Shown here piece after piece: positions 52,775 through 64,000 of a stretch of 64,000 nucleotides of DNA. The notes beneath the pieces are model-generated. The model was not told where the DNA came from and ran no database searches. It worked only from the letters and a program-made list of their open reading frames with translations. Position 1 is the first letter of the stretch. Every line of letters starts with the position of its first letter. The DNA is taken from NCBI GenBank assembly GCA_003344405.1, contig NOWV01000010.1:806001-870000 (forward strand), read 5' to 3'. Source of the DNA: Trichoplax sp. H2 (taxonomy: Eukaryota; Placozoa; Uniplacotomia; Trichoplacea). Position numbers and translations under genes: made by a program.

Positions 52775-53810
52775 CAGAGCACACTAGGCAAAACTGTTCC
52801 AAAGTCCTTGGGTCGAATAAAAGAGTAGAGCATGATTGCATCAGTGCAAGAGTTCCACGGTACTGTACAATAAGGAAAAGTCTTCCTGAAAGAGTAGACA
52901 TTGTTCCCTGATACGTGATTCAGGGAATCGAATGATTGATCGTACATTACGTTATTTTGTAGCAAAGCTGTTTTCCAACAGCAATCTTGATCATCTTCTA
53001 CACGACTACTAACTTGGATATGGCCAATCTAACGTTGGCACTTGTATACAGGGTGTCCACAAATTATCCCCGCGCACAAATTTAAAATTACTATTGCCAA
53101 ATCGAGCAGTAATTTGCCAAAAAAATGTACCGAAATGGAGAGTAATAAATAACCTATCATAATCTGAAAACTTTAAAGCTATAACATTAGATACAGTATG
53201 CAGTCATCGTATTGATCAAAAATAAAAAGTACAAGTACTATTTAGAATTATACCAGGCAAAACTGTTCAAAAGTCCTTGGTGAAACAAGAGTAGAGCATG
53301 ATTGCATGAGTGCAGGAGCTCCACAGTACTTCTTCTACTGTACAATGTACTGTATAGTCTGTACAGTAAATCAGTAATTATTGAATTGACAGTGAATTGA
53401 ATTGGAATTTTTCATGACAGTCATCATAATCATAATATTCAGCGATTATACTGTGCTGTATAACATTAGATACAGTATGCAGTCATCGTATTGATCAAAA
53501 ATAAAAAGTACAAGTACTATCTAGAATTATACCAGGCAAAACTGTTCAAAAGTCCTTGGTGAAACAAGAGTAGAGCATGATTGCATGAGTGCAGGAGCTC
53601 CACAGTACTTCTTCTACTGTACAATGTACTGTACACTTTGTACAGTAAATTATTGAATAGAATTAAATTGGATTTTTTTCATGTCAGTCATCATAATCAT
53701 AATATTCAGCGATTATACTGTACTGTATAATATTATATACAGTATACAGTCATCGCATTGATCAAAAATAAAAAGTACAAGTACTGTCTAGAACTGTACG
53801 CCAAGTAGAA
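52775..53810. repeat. About 275-bp repeat family, partly tandem
   Basis: ATACAGTAT(G/A)CAGTCATCG... followed by ATCAAAAATAAAAAGTACAA starts near 53181, 53460 and 53727. The segment AGGCAAAACTGTTCAAAAGT...CTCCACAGTACTTCTTCTAC occurs at about 53254 and 53531 and, more diverged, at 52785. About 2.2 tandem copies plus an outlying one. Units carry the ACTGTAC/GTACAGT words seen at 7.2 and 11.5 kb. Confidence 0.9.
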
Positions 53811-53867
53811 CGAGTAAGGAAGGGATCGACGTAACTTTGAAGCCTTTCACCATTTGCCTAACCATCA

Positions 53868-54245
53868 ACACTGTCCACTGTACTGTACAGTGTACAGTAC
53901 TGTAGGCTGTAGCACAGATATTGAATCTGCGCAGCCGCTATCGCAGTTGCTCTTCGATTTCTAATTGCCGTATGGAAACAAGAAAGTTTCTACGATAAGC
54001 ATTGAAGGCTAAATAAATGCAGGCCCAAAATCGAACAGTTTAGGCTCGATGGATGCTTAAAAGGTTCAGAAAAATGTTTGAGTAACTACTGCAGTTATAC
54101 TGGACTGTACAGTACACTCAGTGCATGTTCAAGGGCTAACTAAAAGCTTCTTAAAGGGTTCAGAAAAATGTTCCAGTAACTACTGCAGTTATACTGGACT
54201 GTACAGTGTACAATACACTCAGTACAGTATAGTACTTTATATCGA
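53868..54245. repeat. ACTGTACAGT-rich block with a two-copy about 98-bp repeat
   Basis: Perfect palindromes ACTGTACAGT at 53882-53891 and 54104-54113. The segment AAAGG(G)TTCAGAAAAATGTT...TACTGGACTGTACAGT occurs at about 54058 and 54155. Confidence 0.85.
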
Positions 54246-54588
54246 GCAGCACTATACTCTACTGTACAAAGGGGAATTAGCTCAAACCTTGAATGCCTCC
54301 ATTTCCATCACCCCTCCGGTGCTGGCCTCAAAATTAAATTTCATTCACATCATACTGGAAAGAAACAACTTATCCTGCCATAATGAAAGATTTACCTAAA
54401 GTTGATAAACTATTTAGGATTAAGGTAGAATGACAATGAGAAATTCGTACTGTATCTACTCAATCCATTGGTCAATTGGATCAGCAATATCGTAGTTGGA
54501 ATCACTCACCTTTACAAATTCTTAGCTAGGCAGTAGAAATAGTATTGACTTGTTGATCAGACTTTCATCAGGATTGGATTGGTAGACT

Positions 54589-55152
54589 GACTCATCAACA
54601 TAATCATTACACTTCTATTTCCTATAAATGAACAGTGTATAGTTATATCAACATGTAAATCGATTGCTTATACGTTCGATGATACAAGTATACAGCCAGC
54701 TATCTTATTTTGTGAGCGTAGATGGATGTGACTTATCAACATAATCATTACACTTCTATTTCCTATAGATGAACAGTGTATAGTTATATCAACATGTAAA
54801 TCGATTGCTTATACGTTCGATGATACAAGCATACAGCCAGCTATCTTATTTTGCGAGCGCAGATGGATGCGACTCATCAACATAATCATTACAGTTCTAT
54901 TTCCTATAGATGAACAGTGTATAGTTATATCAACATGTAAATCGATTGCTTATACGTTCGATGATACAAGTATACAGCCAGCTATCTTATTTTGTGAGCG
55001 TAGATGGATGTGACTCATCAACATAATCATTACACTTCTATTTCCTATAAATGAACGGTGTATAGTTATATCAACATGTGAATCAATTGCTTATACGTTC
55101 GATGATACAAGTATACAGCCAGCTATCTTATTTTGCGAGCGTAGATGGATGG
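54589..55152. repeat. 141-bp tandem repeat, four copies
   Basis: Units begin GACTCATCAACATAATCATT at 54589, 54730, 54871 and 55012, exactly 141 bases apart, and differ by only a few substitutions. Low divergence points to recent expansion or ongoing homogenisation. Between EB1 and TAF2. Confidence 0.97.
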
Positions 55153-56534
55153 AGCTAATTGTTGTTTGTTTGTTTGTTGCCATTTCTGGTCTACAAGAGT
55201 AAAAGAATGAATCCAATTTTTCAATCATCATTTTATTCTATAGAATCAGAATCTACATGTCAGTCATCTTGACTTTGCTACCAAATCAATCAAGGTTAGT
55301 ACTAACTCTCCTCAATGATAATGAATCCAAACGTCTACTCGATCGTGCTTACCGGTAAACATGATGATGATACCAACGTATTGCAATAAATGGATAGCAG
55401 CATAACAATAAAAGTAAAATGAATGCCAGACAGTGAACGATAAATACTATCTCTACAGTGACTGTAGTACTGAAATCAAGTATCAACCAATTAATTATCT
55501 TTCAATTAAACCTACTTTATCAAATGGATCATCACCTTATGACAGTACGAGAAGTGAGATATACAACCAAACAGTCCAGCATCGACGTTCTCTGTACATA
55601 CTTGCATACCTTAGACAATGAGCCATGTTCAACTTTTTGCAACAACGCCATTGCAGCTTAGTGTAGCGGTTGAAAATTTGCACTCTATTTGGAGCGATCA
55701 TATCAACAAATACAAATAAAATACTAATATTGTTAGTACTAATACAGATCGATGCCTTCACTCAATGGTCAATACTGTAATATAGGCGCTCGTGCTACGT
55801 TTTTCCTGAATTTTTATCCTGTAAATAGAGCATATACTATATAACGACTAGTAAAAAGGAATGATATTGGTAAACGATCCATTTGGAAGACAGTAACACA
55901 CAAAATCTACTTATCCTTATGTTATCTATTACAATAAATATTAAATAAAAAGTAGATTGCAGTATGGACAAGTTAGTATCTTTCCAGTAGCCTATTCGTT
56001 CTTAATAATATTATCCTACTTACAAAAAGGCAGTAATCATTCCTTAAGTGGTCAAAAAATATCATCTATTATAACTAGAAGCGTAAATACTAAAATAACA
56101 AGTATACTGCAAAGAAGACAATTTGATATCTTTCATTAGTTTATTTCGCTTGAATGCTACTGTATCTGTAAGCAGACATGCAGTAATCATTTCTAAAGTC
56201 GTTCAATAAAAAGTATCAAGATTTTTGGTTGTACACAAGAATACCTTAACTTCAATGAAATCGATAAAGTAATACGCAATATCAACATAGCAATGTCAGT
56301 CTTGCTGTTTTACTTACAGTATATTCAATATTGTATGCTGCAACAAGTATACATTACTAATTCTCAATGCTTGTAAACATTAACTCCAATTTTGTAGTTC
56401 ATAGTCTCTAAAAGTTCTCACTATTTCTGGAATGAATTGACTCAAAGAGTACAAGCCATGATCATGCATGCAATTCATACGTACCAAATGTAACTGTATT
56501 AACTATTAACTAAAAGATTTGTTTGCTTTGATAG
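55153..56534. other. Upstream flank of TAF2
   Basis: Expected to hold the missing first TAF2 exon(s), about 40-50 residues by comparison with human TAF2, and the promoter. I could not find a convincing match. A short ATG frame ending at a good donor (55321-55351, ACCG|GTAAAC) is one possible first exon. Confidence 0.35.
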
Positions 56535-59500
56535 GCTCGAACACGAATGACAGTGATCCCTATCGACCCAAATCTAACAACTTTGGCCTTAAATTGTGAT
56601 CGAAAGCAAATTGATATCCTTAAAATGACAATGAATGACTTGATAACATCGTACACACTTACTGTACATGCATACTAATAGTTACAATCAATCTTACTAT
56701 CGACTTGGTAAACTACCTACAACATGGATGCGTTCAAATGAATAAATGATCGTCTGATAATGTAGCTTATTTTGTTAACTGATACCAACGTATTTTGCAC
56801 GAGCTTTTAATTCAATTCTAATTTTTAAAAACTTTGTTAATGATAATTAATTCATATACATGGATATTACGTTCCAACCACTGCTTTCGTTACAGTAGTC
56901 CTTAACCGTGTTATAAATATTACTTCTATAGAAATTAACAACTATAAAGCCGAATTTTCCTTTAATGATATTCCTGATGAACCTCCTGAAAGCCTTAGGT
57001 AAGTCGTTTTAATGATAAAGGTATCTATTTTACAACCTTCAAACCTTTACTATGAAAAAATAATCTGAACCCCTTTAATATTAATTTCTTTCTGTTTGCA
57101 CATTTTATACGCTAACTTATAAGAATTGGAACACTTTTATATATATCTAAAATTTTTGATTAAAAAATGTTAACCTTTAAGCCCGAGCATGCATCACTTT
57201 ACCCATTGGTATTATTCTCATTACCGGAACATTTACATTCATGGAGGGGAATTATCAATTAAAATACCAACTGAAGTATCAACCGGTAATACTTGTGACA
57301 TCATCCTTATTATCACAAAGTCAAAAAGATACATAGTATTATAGTATAGTAAGAAGTAAATGTACAGCTCTAAATTGATAGTGCTGGAAAAACGTTGAAA
57401 GTCAATAGTTGCAATAGTTCTATTAGTAATTTGTAATTATTTCATCAGATGTATTTAATGATACAAATAGCACTATATTTCTACTCTTATTTTGCAGATT
57501 GCAAATCTTTTTCATTGTCCATCGAATATCAAATAATTAATCCCAAAAGTGGGATACAGTTTGTTGTACCTAGTACAGATAACGAACATATTAAGGTAAC
57601 GTTAACTATTGAAAGAATAAAATTTTTTCTTGTACTTTTTTTAGTATTACCTATAGAAATGATTTATTACTTATCTTATTTGAATATAGAAATCTTTCCA
57701 TGCGTTTACTTGCGGACATTACAATTCTTCCCGGTTAGTAGTTCAATCGAATAAAAAATATACAGTGAGATAAAACATGCAGTCACTATGTTTATTAGAT
57801 ATAATTCTATCACTCATTATCTTCTAGATTATGGTTTCCTTGTATGGATAATTACTGGAACCTTTGTACTTGGAGCCTATCGTTTAATGTTGATGCGACA
57901 ATGATCGCAATTAGCAATGGAGAATTAGTAAAAAAGGTTTATCAATTGTATTTTGATGATAATTTAACAGTAGCTTGCAGTCAGACTTGCCTAATTTTTA
58001 GCACCCTTGTACCTAAAACATCTATAATTTTCAGATCATTGACGATGATGGAAAAAACGTCACGTTTCATTATAAACTTGATGTGCCAACCGCTGCACCA
58101 AATATTGGCTTCGCTATCGGGTAAATACCAATCATTCTATATCCTTAGTTAATCTTTTATGGCTAATTTTTTTACGGCATCATTAGACTGTTTCTTAAAT
58201 ATATTTCATTTTCAAATCCAATATGATGCAAATTTAAATGCCTCAATTTATAAATGCAGATATTTTGAAATATTCGTTGATCCGAAAATTCCTACAGTAA
58301 CACATTTTTGCTTGCCTGGATTATTGCCAGTGCTGAAACATTCCGTTTCTTTATTTCATAAAGTATAGAACTATTTATTCTGTAATACTATTAATAAAAA
58401 TTTCAATACTTGTTCATTCAATATTCATCTTTTCTTTTTGTACAAGGCATATGACCTATATCAAAGCATTCTTAGTGCTCGCTTTCCTTTTAAATCTTAT
58501 AAGCAAGTATTTGTTAACGAAAGCTACAACAACTGCAGTACTTATTCATCGCTGTCAATTTTAAAGTAAGTTGATCGCAGCTTGAAGTAATCAGTATTAG
58601 TGATTACATATAATTATTACTTCAAGGAAAAATTTACCTTTTTATGGTACCTTTTCTATTTTTAGTACTGGCTTACTTCATTCCGCGCGTATAATTGAAC
58701 AACATCATCTGTCTCAGCACGTAATGGCCATTGCATTAGCTCAACAGTATTTTGGTTGTTTTGTAGGAATTGAAACATGGTACGATCTTAACACCAGCAT
58801 TCTCCTTAAAATTGATTATTATACGAAAGCTATTAACTATAACTTTTCGTCATAGGAATGATTGGTGGCTTACGGCTGGAATCTCTGGTTATCTATCTGC
58901 AATCTTTATCAAGCGTAGATTTGGAACTAGTGAATACAAACACTATATTCATAAAGTAAATTTGGATTGTATTCCCCGAAATAGATAAATAATATTTGTA
59001 ATAAATGAGGCATTACAGTATACTGTAATGTATAAGAATGAATATGTTGCATTTTTATATCACGAAATAGGAAATGGAGGCTCTCTCGGAATACGAATTT
59101 GCTGGACCGCCTCTACCACCTCTTCATGTTGACGAAACTTTAACCCAAGTTCATACGGATATTTCGGTTGCTTATACTAACCAGCAGGATCGTATTCCAA
59201 TCAATTACCATCCTTGCTTTACTTTCCCGACTCAATTAGAAATGTTTGAACGACGATCACAATTAATTATGAGAATGATAGAAATTAGAATTGGTCAGGA
59301 ATCGTTATTACAGGTCACTAAGCTCAATCATTATAAGTATCTTTAAAATGTCATACAAAATGAAAAATTTAATAAATTTTTTCGCTAATCAATTCAGTCT
59401 CATTATTTATCGCATTCGTAGGCATTCAATAAATTGCTTACTCTAGCCAATACTGGTGCAAAGCATCATTCGCATTCTAGTCAATGGGGAAATCTCTTAA

Positions 59501-62500
59501 TTTCTACCAAACATGTGAGTAACTTATATTGTTGATGAAAATAATAAATAAAACATGGCAATAAAACAAATATTAAACTTATTTCTGCAGTTCCTGAAAA
59601 CGATACACTTAGTATCCGGAAAAGACATCAAAGAATTTATCAATCAATGGGTGTATCCAGTTTTAAAATTATATATGTATATACAGTATATACAGTACAC
59701 TATTGTGTGAGCTCTTAATCAAAGTACTACCTAATACAGTTCAAAATTTTTAATTAAGAAGATAAATCAATCCAGTATGATCTTTAATAAATACACTTCC
59801 AGATGTCGCTCAGGTTTACCGCACTTTAAGGGATCCTTCAGCTTTAACAGAAAAAGAAATACACTTGAATTGGAGCTAACAGAAAAGCAGGATAAAAGCC
59901 AGTTTGGCTTTTATGTGGTAAACTTAAATTACGTTGTTTGGATAAATACGCTAAAATTTTGTATTTTGATTAAGAAGGGAAAGGAATTCAGTATAACTAT
60001 CTTTTATTAATGAATTTTTGTTAAGGGGCCGTTAACTATTTGTGTTCAAGAAGTAGATGGGTCTTATACTCATACCCTTCAAATTGAAGAATCTACATAT
60101 CATTATGATATTTCTTGTCATTCCAAAAGCAAAAAGTTCGTAGCCAAATCCATGATTTCGTATCGTTGATATTGTAGGATTTAATCCTATGGATAGCTTT
60201 AATGCAACGTAGTTATTATACCATTTACTAAGTGAATTATACACAATGTACTTTGTTATATCATTAAAACAATTTAGAAATAAAAAGAAGAAGATACCTT
60301 TAAGCAATGGAGACGAGACTGAAATTAACTTTAGTAGTGCAGAGTAAGTCTGCGTCCTAACTTTGAAAGTAGCATTTTTTTAATGTTTGTTCTCTATTTA
60401 TTCATCATATTTTTGTTGCAGTTCCGATTCTCCAGTACTATGGGTTCGCATCGACCCAGATATGCATTGGCTAAGAAAAGTAACATTTGATCAGCCCGAT
60501 TATATGTGGCAGTATCAAATGAAATACGAGCGTGATTCTCTTGCCCAATATTTGGTATGTCTTAATGTTTCTTACTTTCTCTTTTACCAGTTTATCATAC
60601 ACTGTAATGCTGAAATTAATACTGTGCTATTCGAACTTTAGGCAGTAAAAGCATTGACAAAGTATGTGTCCGCTGATTCCGTCTGCTGTTTAACTGAAAT
60701 AATAAACGATAGACATATTTATTATCGCATACGAGTAGCTGCAATAAAGGCGTTGGCCAAGGTCAGTCAGTACATTATTTATATTACTACTATATCGGAA
60801 TGCCAAGATACTTTTTTTAATGGCTGTAATTTTAATGTTCATTTACAATAATTTATATTTTCTGTTAGTGCGCAACTGAAACAGCTGGAGAATGGGCTTT
60901 ACAACGTTGCTCTATTGCTACAAGTCTCTTTAATATCTATAGAAAAATGTTTGGATCACGCTCCTGTCAGACTATCCCTCGATACAATGATTTCTCATAT
61001 ATGATCGGTTATTTTATTCAGAAAGTAAGAAAGATTATACTTCTTATTGTTACGATTTTCATGGCACTTGATAGTTAAAAACGAATTTTGGGAATTATTG
61101 CAGGCTATACCTAAAGCGTTAGGTTCTATTCGCAACTCACACGGTAATTGCCCACGAGAAATACTGGACTTTATAATTGATTTAATTAAGTACAATGATA
61201 ACTCTCAAAATGAGGTGAGATTAATTGGTTTCAACATATGTGTATTATAAAATTCTAAGTTGATATTGGATGCTCCAGGATACATGGAGATGATTAAAAC
61301 GATTACGATATCTTACCTTTTAGTACTCAGACAACTACTATATGAGTAGTCTAATTGATGCCTTGACCAGCGCTATCAGTCCAGCTACAACCATAACTGG
61401 AATCAGGTAAAGATTACATACGCGTATATCTATTTGAATTACTTCGTAAGACGCTAATGAGTTATGATCGTACTTTTGCTTTATAGTGAATCTAATTATA
61501 CATTATCGGAAGAATCAAAGGTATTTGTCCTGCACTATTTTAGATCAGTTACCGTGCGGTAATAGCAAATATTCCATAACTGATAAATAATATGTTTTCT
61601 ATTTGACCTACTTAAAGATCATATTACAAGAGGTAACTCATGCTTTGAATTACGAGAAAATTCTGGCTTCACATCGGAATTGTATAAGCGTGAGGTAAAT
61701 AGAGTTTACGTACGCTAAACGTATACGCATACATTTTATCGTACGAGTTAGATCATATTTGATAAAGTCCTTGCTATAAAATTTTTTTAGTTGCATCAAA
61801 AATATTAGAATGTTACAAAAAAAAGGACACATCCCTCCAAGAGCGGATGTCTTCAGAATGTATGCCAGGTACAGCAAAATTATACCATGCCAGATTTTGT
61901 ACTTTAATGTATATTTTATGATTATCGAAATTTCCAAACCTATTTTTAAAACACGAACTTAGATATGGCTTCTTTCAAGATATTAGAGAAGCTGCCATTG
62001 ATCAACTGGCTGATTTTATCAAAGGTCGTTATTTTGTGTGTTGTACCATGAGCGGACTTGTGTAAAATTATACACCTTGAGTAATATATTTTTTCTTTGA
62101 AATATAGTGGAATCTAGTGTCGCTGATTTACGATGGATTTTTAGTTTAATTGAAAAAGATCCCGTTCCGTTTATGAGGTATATTGCTCTGTTACTGTATT
62201 TGTTATATTTTGTATACCAGTTCTCTCAATGTATGAGTTATCCGTACCATTACAGGCATTATGCATTGCAAGCCATCATCAGGAGTGCACCATTTTCAAA
62301 TTTGAAAAGGACTACCTCTGCTTTAAATAATATTGAATTAGTAGAGCGATTATGGACTCTTATTGGGTAAAGTGACTACCTGTACCTTTTCTTCAACTTA
62401 CACTTTTCCTTTTTCGTTGCTGATATTCATGGTATCTGAAATAAAGTGCATTTGTACTGAAATATTAAATTGTTCTATTTTTCTTCAAGCTTTGATACCA

Positions 62501-63322
62501 AACATGACTGCAGGCTGCGATGTGATGCTATGGAGCTCTATACTGAATTATATGGTAGATCGACCCCAGATTGTATACCACCTATACTAAATAGTGTAAG
62601 TTTAAGACAATTCGAATCCTTACAATAATATAATCCATCTCATTCGTGAACTTGTTCTATTATTGCAGCCTGGTGTCGTTATTGATTTGCAGAGAAGAAC
62701 ATCTCGTCCTAGTATATCTCCATCCATGGTATAATACTGTACTATAGCTGTAATATATATTAAGTAATGGTGTAGATATAAAAGTGCACCTGCATAGGCG
62801 TAAAATGTATCCGATTTGCTATAATCATGGAATGTTAACATTTTTTCTTCGATAGTCGTTTGATGACATATCATTTAAAGTATCTAAGCCATCAACACCG
62901 CAAGCTGTAGCAAGTACGTCTCTGCTTAGACGATTACCATGGTTACTTTGACCAGCTACTGAATTTAATATTTTACTCTTCTATACCTATAGCACCAATA
63001 GGTCTTAACAGCGATGATGACGGAAGTAGTGTCGTATCCGGACAAGATGCATTGAAAGTAACAATTAAGGTAGGAATGATGCTTCTGGGTAATCACTACA
63101 TTAAAGTTTACTCTACTGATTTAGCATGACAAAGTCGATAACATATACTTCTATACCTAGCTGGGAGATAACACTTTTTCCGGAACAAGCATTGCGACCG
63201 AAAATATTAATCCTATTGGTAAACGACCAAGTTCGGATGATGTTAAAAGCCATAAGAAACATAAGCATAAACACAAAAAAAGTAGCAAACAATCGTCGCC
63301 ATTTTCCAATCCACAACACTGA
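56535..63322 (+). CDS. TAF2: TAF2, TFIID subunit 2 (5' end not located)
   Basis: TAF2 is the TFIID subunit that contacts core-promoter DNA in the nucleus. Thirty-three exons: 56535-56595, 56896-56998, 57182-57285, 57498-57595, 57690-57733, 57828-57936, 58035-58120, 58260-58362, 58447-58565, 58666-58779, 58856-58955, 59071-59313, 59422-59514, 59591-59652, 59803-59917, 60026-60135, 60278-60343, 60422-60554, 60642-60761, 60869-61024, 61104-61214, 61324-61406, 61487-61520, 61618-61694, 61791-61868, 61963-62024, 62108-62177, 62256-62366, 62490-62595, 62669-62728, 62856-62913, 62993-63069, 63161-63322. All joins are in frame, giving 1075 residues (human about 1199). Matches to human TAF2 run the whole length: [78 protein letters not shown] and the Lys/His-rich tail ([10 protein letters not shown]). 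The N-terminal half is M1-aminopeptidase-like, but the zinc-binding HExxH is replaced (ALAQQYFGC), as is known for TAF2. The C-terminal part is helical-repeat sequence. The first join (AATT|GTGATC) has a weak donor, chosen because it gives a gap-free alignment. Confidence 0.95.
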
Positions 63323-64000
63323 AAATGGAGTACGAAATTTTTATTTTGTATATTCAAACGAAGCCATGACTTTTTGACTAGAATATTGTCATTAAGTAGG
63401 CAATCGTAAACATCGATTTAAGAACAAGATTAATTAATGTACAATTATTGATATACAGAATCTACATCACCGAAATTTGTTGATATTAAATAAATAAATT
63501 ATAAATATGTACTAATATTATCCTTGAAATCAGCTGTATGCCAGATTTTAAATGTGAATTGTATTGAGATAGGATAAGCAAGTATGGTCACGAGAATAGT
63601 ATCTTTGTTCCGCGTTGTAGAACCTGTTATTCTAATAATATATATTATACAATATGTGAATTTAATAAAGTGAAAATCCGAACAAGAACTTAAATGTAGC
63701 TATATCTGATGACATAGTTTGTGCACTTCGGTAAACAAAGTGATAGATCGTCATACGAGAGTAAGAATAACACTGCCGGATTTTGCATAAGTATGCTTTC
63801 GATATTTATATTTTAATAACGTAATGGGGAACAATAACTCATCAAGTACAGGAATACATATAAATTCAATAGGAATGATTACACATTTATCAATTTTAAT
63901 TGCCTATCTGCGGAAGTATTCCTGTTATAGCAATATGATATTGTAGGATTCTAGAAATAGAATTACGTGGGTGGCAGGTGCAAATCGGATACTGATATAA
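63323..64000. other. TAF2 3' flank
   Basis: AT-rich non-coding sequence after the TAF2 stop. No further exon recognised before the window ends. Confidence 0.6.
63489..63498 (+). terminator. Overlapping AATAAA poly(A) signals of TAF2
   Basis: Two overlapping AATAAA hexamers (AATAAATAAA) about 170 bases after the TAF2 stop codon; a typical distance for cleavage and polyadenylation. Another AATAAA occurs near 63664. Confidence 0.6.

Larger units (their letters stand above)
51284..53040. other. EB1 upstream region
   Basis: Presumed 5'UTR and promoter side of EB1 (minus). It holds the inverted repeats and hairpin listed separately, a pyrimidine tract (TTTTTTTCTCTCTCTCTCC near 52150) and A-rich runs near 52340-52380. 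No coding exon supported; short open frames on both strands at 52204-52965 look incidental. Confidence 0.5.

Noticed and set aside
53048-53075. CAGGGTGTCCACAAATTAT, resembling ends of some mariner-type elements
   Set aside because: No inverted partner, no target-site duplication and no transposase nearby.

Overview
The window is a piece of an animal nuclear genome. It is very AT-rich, its genes are split by many GT-AG introns (33 located exons in one gene), and every gene I recognise is a conserved animal or eukaryotic gene: a cAMP phosphodiesterase of the PDE7 type, a PHACTR (RPEL/PP1) protein, the microtubule plus-end protein EB1, and the TFIID subunit TAF2. PHACTR is an animal family, so this is not a fungus or protist. 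Small introns mixed with a few multi-kilobase ones, low GC and few obvious transposons would fit an early-branching animal such as a placozoan. That assignment is inference only. No bacterial, viral, CRISPR or mobile-element genes were seen.

Layout. (1) 1 to about 11.3 kb, minus strand: PDE7-like gene, N-terminal exon at 11144-11315 and the start of the catalytic domain in exons at 1825-1888, 250-345 and 1-67. Its 3' end lies outside the window. Several other candidate exons between these form a largely phase-compatible chain but are not proven. A tandem-repeat block with a 20-N assembly gap sits inside it (7.2-8.3 kb). (2) About 11.9 to 29.2 kb: AT-rich DNA with no recognisable gene; a few exon-like segments at 11.9-13.7 kb. 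(3) 29.2-31.7 kb: locally duplicated non-coding DNA upstream of PHACTR. (4) 31721-44299, plus strand: PHACTR, 11 coding exons. Its 8.1-kb first intron is full of short tandem arrays and holds one small membrane-type ORF. (5) 46003-51283, minus strand: complete EB1 gene, 7 coding exons, convergent with PHACTR. (6) 51.3-56.5 kb: divergent EB1/TAF2 intergenic region with inverted repeats, CTGTACAG-rich DNA, and 141-bp and about 275-bp tandem repeats. (7) 56535-63322, plus strand: TAF2, complete to its stop codon; the extreme N-terminal exon was not found. (8) 63.3-64 kb: 3' flank with poly(A) signals.

The genes do not form a pathway: PDE7 acts in cAMP signalling, PHACTR couples G-actin to PP1, EB1 tracks microtubule ends, and TAF2 is part of the basal transcription factor TFIID. 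All exon joins reported for EB1, PHACTR and TAF2 were checked by hand for reading-frame continuity: EB1 795 nt, PHACTR 1083 nt and TAF2 3228 nt, each a multiple of three. I saw no convincing novel biological system. The most unusual items are the palindromic CTGTACAG-rich repeats, a GC-AG intron in EB1, a short PHACTR with a truncated C-terminal tail, and an intronic ORF with a REEP/DP1-like stretch.
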